A DNA stretch of 64,000 bases. Source: Tenuibacillus multivorans. GTDB lineage: Bacteria > Bacillota > Bacilli > Bacillales > Alkalibacillaceae. Shown piece after piece: positions 8,860 through 17,068 of this stretch. The notes beneath the pieces are model-generated. The model saw nothing but the letters and a program-made list of their open reading frames with translations. It was not told the origin of the DNA and ran no database searches. Every line of letters begins with the position of its first letter. Position 1 is the first letter of the stretch. The DNA lies in assembly GCF_900103915.1 (NCBI RefSeq), contig NZ_FNIG01000009.1, positions 59,508 to 123,507 of the forward strand, written 5' to 3'. The translations under genes and the position numbers were made by a program.

Positions 8860-9726
8860 TTATAATAAGTAAAATAATGTACCAGACAAGGTTGCCATAG
8901 ACAAGACTGATAATATGAAGGCAATTACTAAACGTTTATGGAAAATTGAATGTAATAAGGTGACCTCAGGTAGACTTGCGCCAGTTGAACTAATCATAAT
9001 AGCCATGACAGGTCCTAACGCCATTCCTTTGACAAGCATAATGTTAGCAATTGGGATCATCGTTGATAATCGAATGTATAGCGGGATCCCGATAATGGCT
9101 GCAATGGGAATAAGCCACCATTCTTGACCTCCAAATGTATTCGACATCCATTCTGTTGGAACGGCTCCATGGATAATCGCTCCAATTAGTGCCCCAATAA
9201 TTAAGAATGGATACACGGTTTTAATCAAATGCACGGTTTCTTGCCAAGCTAGCCTGAGATTCATTTTTTTCTGTTTTTCATATTCGTCTTTAACGACGAC
9301 GTTCTTAACGGATGATTCAAACCCTAATGACTCTAGTGTGAATCCAATAATAATTGATAATATCGAAGTGATAAGGGTATAGATGATGGTGATTTTCCAT
9401 CCAAATATAACACCCATCAATGTAAGAATAGTCGGGTCTAAGACTGGTGAAGCAAATAAGAATATCATGACGAAACCAAAATTCATCTTCTTTTGCAGCA
9501 TCGTAGCAACAATGGGAATGGTTGAACAAGAACAAAACGGTGTGATAAATGCAAATACGACTGCTACAAACGCACCTATAAGTTTATTCGATTTGAAAAG
9601 ATATTTTTCTAATTTATGATAAGGAATAATGCCTTGCAATAAGCTGATTACAAACGTAATTCCGACAAATAAAACCGTTAGCTCTAATGCAAGAGTGATA
9701 AAACTGGTGAGAATATCTTGCCACAT
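8860..9726 (-). CDS. COG0701-type permease (DUF318/ArsP-like)
   Basis: 288 residues from ATG at 9726, which has AAAGGAGGAG 7 nt upstream; the longer frame start at 9765 lacks an SD. About eight hydrophobic helices. Carries the family hallmark TPFCSCSTIP near residue 65, seen in permeases linked to organoarsenical efflux (ArsP) and in the YraQ type. Substrate cannot be told from sequence. Flanked by a Cys-rich MarR regulator and a CC peptide, which points to a thiophilic substrate (inference). Confidence 0.82.
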   Translation of the reverse strand: MWQDILTSFITLALELTVLFVGITFVISLLQGIIPYHKLEKYLFKSNKLIGAFVAVVFAFITPFCSCSTIPIVATMLQKKMNFGFVMIFLFASPVLDPTILTLMGVIFGWKITIIYTLITSILSIIIGFTLESLGFESSVKNVVVKDEYEKQKKMNLRLAWQETVHLIKTVYPFLIIGALIGAIIHGAVPTEWMSNTFGGQEWWLIPIAAIIGIPLYIRLSTMIPIANIMLVKGMALGPVMAIMISSTGASLPEVTLLHSIFHKRLVIAFILSVLSMATLSGTLFYLL

Positions 9727-9805
9727 AATTAACTCCTCCTTTATAAAAAAAGTTGTAAATTGCAAGTATTTATGAATAAACCTCCCTTTGTTTAGAGTTA
9801 GGAGG

Positions 9806-10252
9806 TTAGCAACAAAGGTTTTCGGTCTTTTTCATCGCGGTGTTTAATAATTCAACTGATTTAGTAACTGTTTTTCGGTCTTCATCATTTAATTGCGATA
9901 AAATTTGTTCTAAGTTATTGTTCATTTCGTCATCAATATCATGTTCTAACCCTTTACCTTTTTCAGTCAGTGATAAGAGGTGTACGCGTTGATCTTCAGG
10001 GTGAGGTGTTTTCAAAACATATCCTTTATCAATCAAGGCTTTTACTTGTCTACTGAACGTTGTAATGTCAACGCCTAATGCATTGGCTACATCTCTCATG
10101 GAAGGGTTGTGTTGTCTTGATACTTCAAATAGGATATGACTTTGAGAAACATTGATATCCTGGCCACAGCAAGTATCACAGCAATATTCATTAAGAAACC
10201 CATAACGTCTTGCTACTAATTGAAATAGTGTTCTTAGATTATCTGTACTCAT
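9806..10252 (-). CDS. MarR family regulator with CCxxCC motif
   Basis: 148 residues from ATG at 10252, with AGAGG 8 nt upstream. The winged-helix core is clear (MRDVANALGVDITTFSRQVKALIDKG, DQRVHLLSLTEKG). Two unusual cysteine sites: CCDTCC at residues 24-29 near the N-terminus and CC as the last two residues. These could bind a thiophilic metal or sense oxidants and release the operator. First gene of a three-gene unit with the permease and CC peptide; a hairpin (AACCTCC/GGAGGTT, 9779-9807) spans its stop codon. Ligand unknown. Confidence 0.85.
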   Translation of the reverse strand: MSTDNLRTLFQLVARRYGFLNEYCCDTCCGQDINVSQSHILFEVSRQHNPSMRDVANALGVDITTFSRQVKALIDKGYVLKTPHPEDQRVHLLSLTEKGKGLEHDIDDEMNNNLEQILSQLNDEDRKTVTKSVELLNTAMKKTENLCC

Positions 10253-10272
10253 GTTCATCACCTCTTAGTTTA

Positions 10273-10323
10273 GTTATAACTTATTTAGTTGAACTTTGCA
10301 ACCATTTTATTTGCAAAATGCAA
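10273..10323 (-). promoter_or_regulatory. Promoter and candidate MarR operator
   Basis: On the minus strand TTGCAA (10296-10301), 17 bp spacer, TATAAC (10273-10278). Just upstream is the palindrome TTGCAAAATGCAA (10311-10323). The TTGCAA half-site is thus present three times. This is a plausible binding site for the adjacent MarR protein (inference). Confidence 0.6.
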
Positions 10324-10329
10324 TTTTTA

Positions 10330-10624
10330 TTTATTGGGTTTCCTTAAAGTAACAGCATATCGAGGTTTTAATGATTGATAAGATGGAGTTTATTTTGTAA
10401 TAGAAGGTGACTTAAGCTATTTGAGGAAGATGGATTACCCATGTACTACTTTGTGATATTGCAAAGGTTAACCCTGCAGCATGTTATTTCATAAAAATGG
10501 AAAATGAATTTTTGATGAAATATGATACCCTAAATTTCAGAGAAGTTTAGAAGGATTTCCTGTGCAGTAACCCTTGTTAAGAATGTCATAAAGAAATATA
10601 TAGCAAAGAATGGGGGAGGATACA
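10330..10624. other. Intergenic region with a possible gene remnant
   Basis: About 300 bp without a convincing gene. On the plus strand near 10455-10550 an unstarted frame of about 40 codons reads ...AKVNPAACYFIKMENEFL, a little like the end of a GNAT acetyltransferase. It has no start codon, so a decayed remnant is the most that can be said. No terminator or array seen. Confidence 0.25.
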
Positions 10625-10840
10625 ATGACCTATTTATATTTTTTATATATTACAGTCGGTGTTATTTTAGGAACCTTGATATTTGGTCCACTTGGGTTTA
10701 TTTTAGGTGGATTTATAGGATTTCTTGGTGGAGCTAGTCAATCAAACCGTAAGAAGGTTGATGAATTAAATCGGAATAAAATTGAAGAATTAGAAATAGA
10801 AATTAATAAACTAAAAAATGAGAATAGATCGAGATTTTAA
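10625..10840 (+). CDS. Small membrane protein with Gly-rich helix and coiled coil
   Basis: 71 residues from ATG at 10625 (GGGGGAGG 6 nt upstream). Two closely packed hydrophobic stretches rich in glycine (VGVILGTLIFGPLGFILGG, FIGFLGGAS) followed by a charged helix (KIEELEIEINKLKNEN). Looks like an anchored coiled-coil protein; no family recognised. Convergent with rpsD, sharing its terminator. Confidence 0.6.
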   Translation: MTYLYFLYITVGVILGTLIFGPLGFILGGFIGFLGGASQSNRKKVDELNRNKIEELEIEINKLKNENRSRF

Positions 10841-10924
10841 GCTACGTCAGGATTTTTGTGAATTTTGCCCACTTATCCAAAGAAAACGCAAATTATATGT
10901 TATTATACAGACTTGAAAGATAAC

Positions 10925-10967
10925 AAAAAACCCTGAAACCCTTGTTTTTAAGGGTTTCAGGGTTTTT
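10925..10967. terminator. Strong bidirectional terminator (rpsD and small membrane gene)
   Basis: A 17-bp perfect stem, AAAACCCTGAAACCCTT paired with AAGGGTTTCAGGGTTTT, T-rich on both strands. Confidence 0.92.
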
Positions 10968-10995
10968 AAATAATGAGTTATACAAAACGAACTTA

Positions 10996-11598
10996 TTAAC
11001 GAGAGTAGTACTCAACGATAAGTGGTTCGTTGATTTCTGAAGGTAGTTCAGAACGTTCAGGGAAACGATTGAACGTCGCTTCTTTTTTGTCTTCATCCAA
11101 TGTAAGGTATTCAGGTACGAAGTTGTTCACTTCAATTGCTTCTGCAATAATGTCAAGATCTTGTGATTTCTCACGTACCCCGATTACTTGACCAGGTTTG
11201 ACACGGTATGATGGGATGTCAACGCGACTTCCATCTACAGTGATATGACCGTGACCAACTAATTGACGTGCTTGACGACGTGTACGAGCAAGACCTGCAC
11301 GGTAAACAAGGTTGTCTAAGCGAGATTCAAGTAGAATCATGAAGTTCTCACCGTGAACACCTTTCAATTTTGCTGCATCTTCAAAGATGCGGCGGAATTG
11401 ACGTTCAGTTAAACCATACATGAAACGAAGCTTTTGCTTCTCTTGTAACTGAAGTCCATATTCAGATTGTTTTTTACGCTGGTTCGGACCATGTTGACCC
11501 GGAGCGTAAGGGCGTTTCTCTAATTCCTTACCTGTACCGCTTAGAGAAATGCCGTAGCGACGTGATTTTTTCCATAGAGAGCCTGTGAAACGTGCCAC
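10996..11598 (-). CDS. rpsD: 30S ribosomal protein S4
   Basis: 200 residues from GTG at 11598 (GGAGGAGACGCTA upstream); the longer frame adds 22 residues without homology. Starts [19 protein letters not shown] and contains the S4 RNA-binding domain ([19 protein letters not shown]), ending VEYYSR. Primary 16S rRNA binder and assembly initiator. As in B. subtilis it stands alone beside the tyrS region, and it has a structured leader consistent with S4 autoregulation. Confidence 0.98.
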   Translation of the reverse strand: MARFTGSLWKKSRRYGISLSGTGKELEKRPYAPGQHGPNQRKKQSEYGLQLQEKQKLRFMYGLTERQFRRIFEDAAKLKGVHGENFMILLESRLDNLVYRAGLARTRRQARQLVGHGHITVDGSRVDIPSYRVKPGQVIGVREKSQDLDIIAEAIEVNNFVPEYLTLDEDKKEATFNRFPERSELPSEINEPLIVEYYSR

Positions 11599-11760
11599 TA
11601 GCGTCTCCTCCTTTATATATGAATTTGCATAAAATAAAAAGGATGTGTCCCGTACTATGCTCATTTTGCATTCATGTACCTTCGCTCCAGCAGCAGAGAG
11701 TTACGCGATACACCTCTAACTTGAGGTACAAAATGATGACACAGCTAGTTCACCTAAGCT
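11599..11760 (-). promoter_or_regulatory. Probable S4 autoregulatory leader of rpsD
   Basis: The transcript start to the rpsD SD is about 160 nt and foldable; arms at 11724-11730 and 11675-11681 (TGTACCT/AGGTACA) pair over about 42 nt. In B. subtilis the rpsD leader binds S4 through a pseudoknot. I infer the same here from position and length; the full fold was not computed. Confidence 0.45.
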
Positions 11761-11783
11761 GCCTTTTATTTTACACAAAGGAT

Positions 11784-11812
11784 ATTATAAGGAAAAATAG
11801 TGGGGGAGTCAA
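11784..11812 (-). promoter_or_regulatory. Sigma-A promoter of rpsD
   Basis: On the minus strand TTGACT (11807-11812), 17 bp, TATAAT (11784-11789). Near-consensus, as expected for a ribosomal protein gene. Confidence 0.85.
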
Positions 11813-11878
11813 GTGTTTAGGAGAGATTAGAGAGATTATAAGATATGATTCTTAATGGAGCGAATTGATATCTCGTGT

Positions 11879-12409
11879 TCACCGACCATTTGATAGATAG
11901 TAATTTGATTTCTTCTTATCTCTTTCCACTGCTTCGTTTGTTTCAAGTACAGCTTGTTTAATTAATTGTTGTTCTTCTTTCATAGCAAGCTGATCTTCTT
12001 TCATCGTATGTTGTTCTTCTTTCATAGCGAGTTGATCTTCTCTCATGGATTTTTGCTCAATTTTCATAGCTTGTTGTTCATTTTTAATAAATTGTTGGTT
12101 ATCTTTCACAGCCAGAAGATTTTCTCTTATAGATTTTTGATCCTCTTTCATAGTTCTTTGATCATCACTCATGATTTGTTGTTCTTTCTTCATCATTTGC
12201 TGCTCATTTTTTAATGAATCAAGATCCTTTTGAATATGAGACCACACATTGTTAAGGTCATCTTTGGTGGCGAATTTCTCTAAGTCCTTCTTTGTTGCAA
12301 AGTTTTTAAGAATGTCTTTCATATATTGATGGTTTGATTCCAATGATGTTACGCGGTTGTTAATACTATGGAGTTCAGACAATATCAAATCTAATTTTTC
12401 TTCGAGCAT
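11879..12409 (-). CDS. Heptad-repeat coiled-coil protein
   Basis: 176 residues. N-terminal helix (MLEEKLDLILSELHSI), then a twice-repeated FATKKDLEKFATKDDL-type motif, then twelve consecutive heptads from residue 66 to 149 of form [MILV]-K-x-[DE]-[QN/L]-x-x, for example MKEDQLA and MKEEQQL. Residue 1 of each heptad is hydrophobic and the fifth is almost always Gln, so the core would have a recurrent polar layer. The DNA repeat is 252 bp (11963-12214). No signal peptide or TM. Function unknown; weak AAAGGA SD. Confidence 0.75.
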   Translation of the reverse strand: MLEEKLDLILSELHSINNRVTSLESNHQYMKDILKNFATKKDLEKFATKDDLNNVWSHIQKDLDSLKNEQQMMKKEQQIMSDDQRTMKEDQKSIRENLLAVKDNQQFIKNEQQAMKIEQKSMREDQLAMKEEQHTMKEDQLAMKEEQQLIKQAVLETNEAVERDKKKSNYYLSNGR

Positions 12410-12510
12410 CTGATATAATCCTTTCCAATTTATTTAAGATTATTATACCATGATTGAGTCGAATTTTGGTATAAAAAATAGCACCAAAATTGGTGCTAAC
12501 AACGCCATGC

Positions 12511-12990
12511 TTATAAGTGTTTGATTAACAATTCAACAAATTCTTCTAAGTATTTTTTGTCTGTTTCATCGAAGCGGTTTTTAATCGGGCTGTCGATATC
12601 TAATACACCGAATACTTCATCGTTTATGATGATTGGAACAACAATTTCGGATTGGCTTTGTGCATCGCAAGCAATATGTCCTGGGAATTGGTGAACATCT
12701 TCGACAAGAATCGTTTTACGTTCTGCAGTTGCCGTGCCACATACGCCTTTGCCATTAGCTATTCTCACACAAGCTGGTAAGCCTTGGAATGGTCCTAAGA
12801 CAAGCTCGTCGTCTTTCATTTCATAAAAACCAACCCAATTAACTTGATCTAAAAATTGATTTAGTAGTGCGCTTGCATTAGCTAAGTTAGCTGTTAAATC
12901 TTTTTCGTCTTCTAGTAAGTAATCAAGCTGTTTTATAAGTAAATCATAATTTTCTTCTCTAGTTCCACTGTACGTGATAGCTTCAAACAA
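12511..12990 (-). CDS. msrC: Free methionine-(R)-sulfoxide reductase, GAF domain (YtsP)
   Basis: 159 residues, one GAF domain. Contains the fRMsr signature (WVGFYEM, LVLGPFQGLPACVRI, GKGVCGTA, VEDVHQFPGHIACDA, VFGVLDIDSP) with three cysteines C74, C84 and C108 that form the catalytic disulfide relay in the family. Reduces free Met-R-sulfoxide. TTG start at 12990 with AAGGAG 9 nt upstream. In B. subtilis ytsP lies beside refZ, the same order as here, with divergent orientation. Confidence 0.93.
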   Translation of the reverse strand: MFEAITYSGTREENYDLLIKQLDYLLEDEKDLTANLANASALLNQFLDQVNWVGFYEMKDDELVLGPFQGLPACVRIANGKGVCGTATAERKTILVEDVHQFPGHIACDAQSQSEIVVPIIINDEVFGVLDIDSPIKNRFDETDKKYLEEFVELLIKHL

Positions 12991-13100
12991 TTTAATACGC
13001 TCCTTTTATGGTTTAAATTAAAAATTTGTCGAAAATAGCCGATAAATATTTAAAGGTATTTTATCATAACAATCGAATATTAAGAGAAAGAGGTGATTTT

Positions 13101-13697
13101 ATGTCAGAATTAAGCTCAAAACAAAGAATCATGGAGGCTGCCGCCCAGTTGTTTTTTTACAATGGATTCAATGGAACATCTATACGTTCAATCACCGATA
13201 AAGCCAGTGTTAACGTGTCAATGATTCATTATCATTTTAAAAATAAGCAAGGGTTATTAGAACATATGACGGTCGACTATTTTGAGAATTACTTAGATTT
13301 ATTAGAACTGTTAACCGAACAGGAGGATGACCTTTCGAGTTCAGACGTTTTCTTTCAAGTTATTGAACAAATTATACATTATAAATACGATTATTTTCAA
13401 TTCAGTTGTTTTATTCAACGTGAATTGTCATTAGATAATATGTTTATTCGTGAATTATTTTCCACCTATGTGGCTAAAGAAAAATTCCTGCTTGAGAAAA
13501 TTACCGAATCGATTTCAAAAGCATGGAATTTAAAAAGTGTGGAACGCGAGGTTTTTTACATACAATTAAAAAGTTTAATCAATGGTCCATTCGTTTATGC
13601 CAATGATTGGCAGGAACATTACCATTGGGATCAAAGCGGTTATATTTTTGTTAAGAAATATATGGAAACATTTAAAAAATGGTTTTCTTTTAAATAA
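13101..13697 (+). CDS. refZ: TetR-family regulator RefZ (FtsZ regulator)
   Basis: 198 residues from ATG at 13101 (AAAGAGGTG upstream); the frame opens earlier at 13026 without an SD. N-terminal TetR helix-turn-helix (RIMEAAAQLFFYNGFNGTSI, VNVSMIHYHFKNKQGLLEHM). Identity rests on position between ytsP and ezrA, where B. subtilis has refZ (yttP). RefZ binds sites near the origin and helps reposition FtsZ at sporulation. DNA targets are not visible here. Confidence 0.82.
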   Translation: MSELSSKQRIMEAAAQLFFYNGFNGTSIRSITDKASVNVSMIHYHFKNKQGLLEHMTVDYFENYLDLLELLTEQEDDLSSSDVFFQVIEQIIHYKYDYFQFSCFIQRELSLDNMFIRELFSTYVAKEKFLLEKITESISKAWNLKSVEREVFYIQLKSLINGPFVYANDWQEHYHWDQSGYIFVKKYMETFKKWFSFK

Positions 13698-13809
13698 GTG
13701 TCTAAAAATGTCGTATATTCGCAAATTTTATAGCAAATGATTACCAAAACATGCTATCATAGAAATGAGCTATTTGAGTCAATAGTTGTGTAAGGTTAGG
13801 GGGCTTTTG

Positions 13810-15507
13810 ATGGAGATTATATTAATCATTTTTATAACAATCGTACTATTTATATTAGTTGGAGTCATCATGAGAAAGAAGGTCTATCAACGTGTAGACG
13901 CCCTTGAAGAACAAAAAGTCCTATTGATGAATCGTCAAGTGGCTGAAGAACTAGGGAAGGTTCGTGGTCTTAATTTAACAGGCGAAACCGAAGAATTATT
14001 TGAATCATGGCGTAATGAATGGGACCGAATCAATGATGAGATTTTTTCAAACGTGGAAGAAGATTTGTTAGATGCTGAGGAATCAGCTGAACGATACCGA
14101 TTTGGAAAAGCATTTCGTATTATTAATCATATCGGACGTGAATTAGATCAAGTTGAAAAAACGATTGATGACATATTTCAAGAAGTCGATCGGTTAATTC
14201 ATTCAGAAGAGGATAGCCGACAAGAAATAGAAAAAATCAAACCACAAATCAGTGAAGTGCGCAAAAAGGTTTTACAGAACGGTTACCAGCTAGGTAAAGC
14301 AGAAGTTGTCTTTGAGGTCGAATTAGATGATATCGAAAAAGAACTAGACGAATACGAGCAACAAACGGAATCCGGAAACTATACAGAAGCCCATCAATTA
14401 GCTCATCATATAAGTCACCATTTAAATGAGCTTGATCAAAAGGTACAAAGCTTCCCAGAATTATATCGCATATGTAAGCAGGTCTTACCCGAAGATCTAG
14501 ATCACTTACAAAATGGATTAAGGGAAATGCGTGACGAAGGTTATCGAATTCAAATTCTTGGGTTTGATAAGGAAATACATACACATCATGAAACATTATT
14601 AGCACTTATTGATCAGTTGAATAAAGGTGAAGATGATGGGGTTGAAGAAAAGATTGAACAAATTCGCTCTCGTATTTTAGAAATTTACGATGAACTAGAA
14701 AAAGAAGCTTTAGATAAAAATTTCGTCATGCAGCGGTTAGGTTCGTTAGAAGAAAAAGTAGCAGACGCAAAAGAGCGCTTTGCTCAAACTAAAGAAAATG
14801 TCATGGCCGTTAAGGAAAATTATCATTTAAACGATGCCAAATATGAAGAGCAGTATCAATTAGAAAAAACGATTGATCGTTTAGATAAAGAAGCGGCCCA
14901 TATTAAGGTGATGGTTGAGGAAGAAGAGAAGCTTTATTCCACCATTCGTGCTGAAGTTGAAAAATGGCTGACGGATTATGAAAACTGGGAACAGCCACAA
15001 GCCGAATTTGATCAGTATCTTCACAATTTAAGGAAAGATGAAATGGACGCAAGAGACCATATAAGTGAGCTAAAACAAGGGATTATTAACGTACGACAAA
15101 ATTTACAAAAGAGTAATTTACCTGGAATACCGAACTATATCGTTGAGCTAGTGGAAGAGGGTAGAGCATTAGTGTCTGATGCAGTCCTATCACTTGAAGA
15201 ACAACCATTAGATATGGATCGAATTTCCCACGCTAATGAAAAAGCTGAAAAGGCAGTCAATCGGGCCGTTGAACAGACAGAATTACTCATCGAACAGGCA
15301 CAATTAGCAGAGAAGGTCATCCAATACGCAAATCGTTATCGTACAGGTTATCCAATATTGGCTGCAAAAATTTCTGAAGCTGAACAAGCTTTTTTGAATT
15401 ATGAATATGAAGTCGCTTTAGAAAAAGTATCACAGACACTAGAAGAGATAGAACCAGGCGCATTGAAGCGCATAGAGGAAGTCTTAACTGAAACAACTGT
15501 GTCGTAG
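13810..15507 (+). CDS. ezrA: Septation ring formation regulator EzrA
   Basis: 565 residues from ATG at 13810 (AGGGGGC upstream), close to the usual 562. One N-terminal TM helix (IILIIFITIVLFILVGVIM) then spectrin-like coiled coils to the end. EzrA binds FtsZ and prevents extra Z-rings at the poles while linking division to wall synthesis. Same neighbourhood as in B. subtilis (refZ upstream, nifZ-thiI downstream). A TG-extended TATCAT box at 13755-13760 may be its promoter. Confidence 0.96.
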   Translation: MEIILIIFITIVLFILVGVIMRKKVYQRVDALEEQKVLLMNRQVAEELGKVRGLNLTGETEELFESWRNEWDRINDEIFSNVEEDLLDAEESAERYRFGKAFRIINHIGRELDQVEKTIDDIFQEVDRLIHSEEDSRQEIEKIKPQISEVRKKVLQNGYQLGKAEVVFEVELDDIEKELDEYEQQTESGNYTEAHQLAHHISHHLNELDQKVQSFPELYRICKQVLPEDLDHLQNGLREMRDEGYRIQILGFDKEIHTHHETLLALIDQLNKGEDDGVEEKIEQIRSRILEIYDELEKEALDKNFVMQRLGSLEEKVADAKERFAQTKENVMAVKENYHLNDAKYEEQYQLEKTIDRLDKEAAHIKVMVEEEEKLYSTIRAEVEKWLTDYENWEQPQAEFDQYLHNLRKDEMDARDHISELKQGIINVRQNLQKSNLPGIPNYIVELVEEGRALVSDAVLSLEEQPLDMDRISHANEKAEKAVNRAVEQTELLIEQAQLAEKVIQYANRYRTGYPILAAKISEAEQAFLNYEYEVALEKVSQTLEEIEPGALKRIEEVLTETTVS

Positions 15508-15531
15508 AAGTTCAAGTTGGGGGAGATAAAA

Positions 15532-15855
15532 ATGGAGCGTCTTATTGTCGGTTTAAGCAGTGCCTTATTTGTGATTACCTGGACGTTTCTTATTGTATTA
15601 ATGTTGCAGCCTGATGATCAAGTTTATCAGGCTAAGGGCCATAGTATTTCCAAGGAAATACGCGTTAGTCAAAAAGATTCATCAACTTATTATGCTTATG
15701 TTGAAAGAAATACGAATTCAGAACAAAAAGAAACTGAACCCATTGACATATCTAATTTTGATGAGGCTGTAACAGATCATCCAACAGAGGGTGTTTCGAT
15801 TGATACATTATTAGAGATGTATAATCTGAATGAAGAAGCTACTCCTAATTCATAA
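15532..15855 (+). CDS. Small single-pass membrane protein, unknown
   Basis: 107 residues from ATG at 15532 with GGGGGAG upstream, 24 bp after ezrA, so probably co-transcribed. One TM helix near residues 5-27 (IVGLSSALFVITWTFLIVL) then a hydrophilic, Ser/Glu-rich extracytoplasmic or cytoplasmic tail. No family recognised. Position suggests a division- or envelope-related role but nothing in the sequence proves it. Confidence 0.6.
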   Translation: MERLIVGLSSALFVITWTFLIVLMLQPDDQVYQAKGHSISKEIRVSQKDSSTYYAYVERNTNSEQKETEPIDISNFDEAVTDHPTEGVSIDTLLEMYNLNEEATPNS

Positions 15856-15870
15856 GGGAGTAGCTTTATT
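15836..15870 (+). terminator. Terminator after the ezrA unit
   Basis: AAGCTACTCC (15836-15845) pairs with GGAGTAGCTT (15857-15866), followed by a short, interrupted T-run. The stem overlaps the upstream stop codon. Confidence 0.7.
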
Positions 15871-15929
15871 TATGGGATAAATTATGTTAATATAATTCGA
15901 TGCAAAACGTACGCAAAGGAGTCATCCTG

Positions 15930-17063
15930 ATGATTTATTTAGATAATAGTGCAACGACACAACCAGATCCTGAAGTCTTAAAAACATTTCAAACGGTTTC
16001 GACAAATTTTTTTGCTAATCCTTCATCCATCCATTCAGCTGGTAGTGAAGTCGAAAAATTATTTAATAAAGCACGAGAACAAATTGCGACAATATTAAAA
16101 GTTAATCGAGAAGAAATTATCTTTACTTCCGGTGGAACTGAGAGTAATAATTTGGCTATTAAAGGAATCGCTTATGAACATAAAAATAGAGGTCATCATA
16201 TTATTACAACCCAAATTGAACATCCTGCCGTTCTTCAAGTTTGTAAACAATTAGAAGATGAAGGCTTTAAGGTTACTTATTTACCGGTTGATAAATATGG
16301 GATGATCGATATGGATGAATTGAAACAAGCGATTACGGATGAAACCATACTTGTTACGATCATGCATGTTAATAACGAGATCGGGAGCATTCAACCAATT
16401 GAAGAAATAGCTAAGCATTTAAAGCAGTATCCGAAAATTATGTTTCACACGGACCATGTGCAAGGCTATGGAAAAATTCCATTACCTTATCATGTGGATG
16501 GTTTAGATTTAGTATCGATATCAGGGCATAAAATCCATGGTTTGAAGGGAACAGGTTGTTTAATTAAAAAACGTCACGTGACCCTACAGCCACTGTTTCA
16601 AGGCGGTTCACAGGAAGATGCTGTTAGGCCCGGTACAGAAAATGTAGCTGGAATTGTATCATTAGCAAAGGCCATGCGTTTAATGCATGAAAATCAATCC
16701 AGTTATAGTCGTTTAAATAACTTACACCAAAAGCTGTACCAGAAATTAGAAAAATTTGATTGGACGATTATTAATTCATCAAAAAATGGAGCTGCACATA
16801 TATTTAATTTTTCAATTCCTGGTTTTAAACCGGAAGTCTTAATCCACGCCTTAGGTGAGAAAGACATTTTTGTATCTACAAAGTCTGCTTGTTCATCAAA
16901 ACAGAATGAACCGAGTCACGTTTTAATGGCTTGTGGTAAAGATTTAGAAGCTAGTGCGGCTATTAGAGTCAGTATGAACTTAGATCAGGATGAACACGAT
17001 ATAGATCAATTTATTGAAGCATTAGTTCAAATTGTTGAACAATACGAAAATATAATGGGGTAG
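15930..17063 (+). CDS. nifZ: Cysteine desulfurase, partner of ThiI
   Basis: 377 residues from ATG at 15930 (AAAGGAG upstream). Class V aminotransferase fold: MIYLDNSATTQP start, SGHKIHG with PLP-binding Lys201, and the catalytic Cys321 in TKSACSSKQNEPSHVL. Removes sulfur from cysteine as a persulfide. It is followed 5 bp later by thiI, the B. subtilis nifZ-thiI arrangement in which it supplies sulfur for 4-thiouridine in tRNA rather than for general Fe-S assembly. Confidence 0.95.
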   Translation: MIYLDNSATTQPDPEVLKTFQTVSTNFFANPSSIHSAGSEVEKLFNKAREQIATILKVNREEIIFTSGGTESNNLAIKGIAYEHKNRGHHIITTQIEHPAVLQVCKQLEDEGFKVTYLPVDKYGMIDMDELKQAITDETILVTIMHVNNEIGSIQPIEEIAKHLKQYPKIMFHTDHVQGYGKIPLPYHVDGLDLVSISGHKIHGLKGTGCLIKKRHVTLQPLFQGGSQEDAVRPGTENVAGIVSLAKAMRLMHENQSSYSRLNNLHQKLYQKLEKFDWTIINSSKNGAAHIFNFSIPGFKPEVLIHALGEKDIFVSTKSACSSKQNEPSHVLMACGKDLEASAAIRVSMNLDQDEHDIDQFIEALVQIVEQYENIMG

Positions 17064-17068
17064 TTAAG

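Noticed and set aside
13026..13100. 25-codon extension of refZ
   Set aside because: The ATG at 13101 has AAAGAGGTG in place; the earlier start has none and would overlap the divergent promoter region of msrC.
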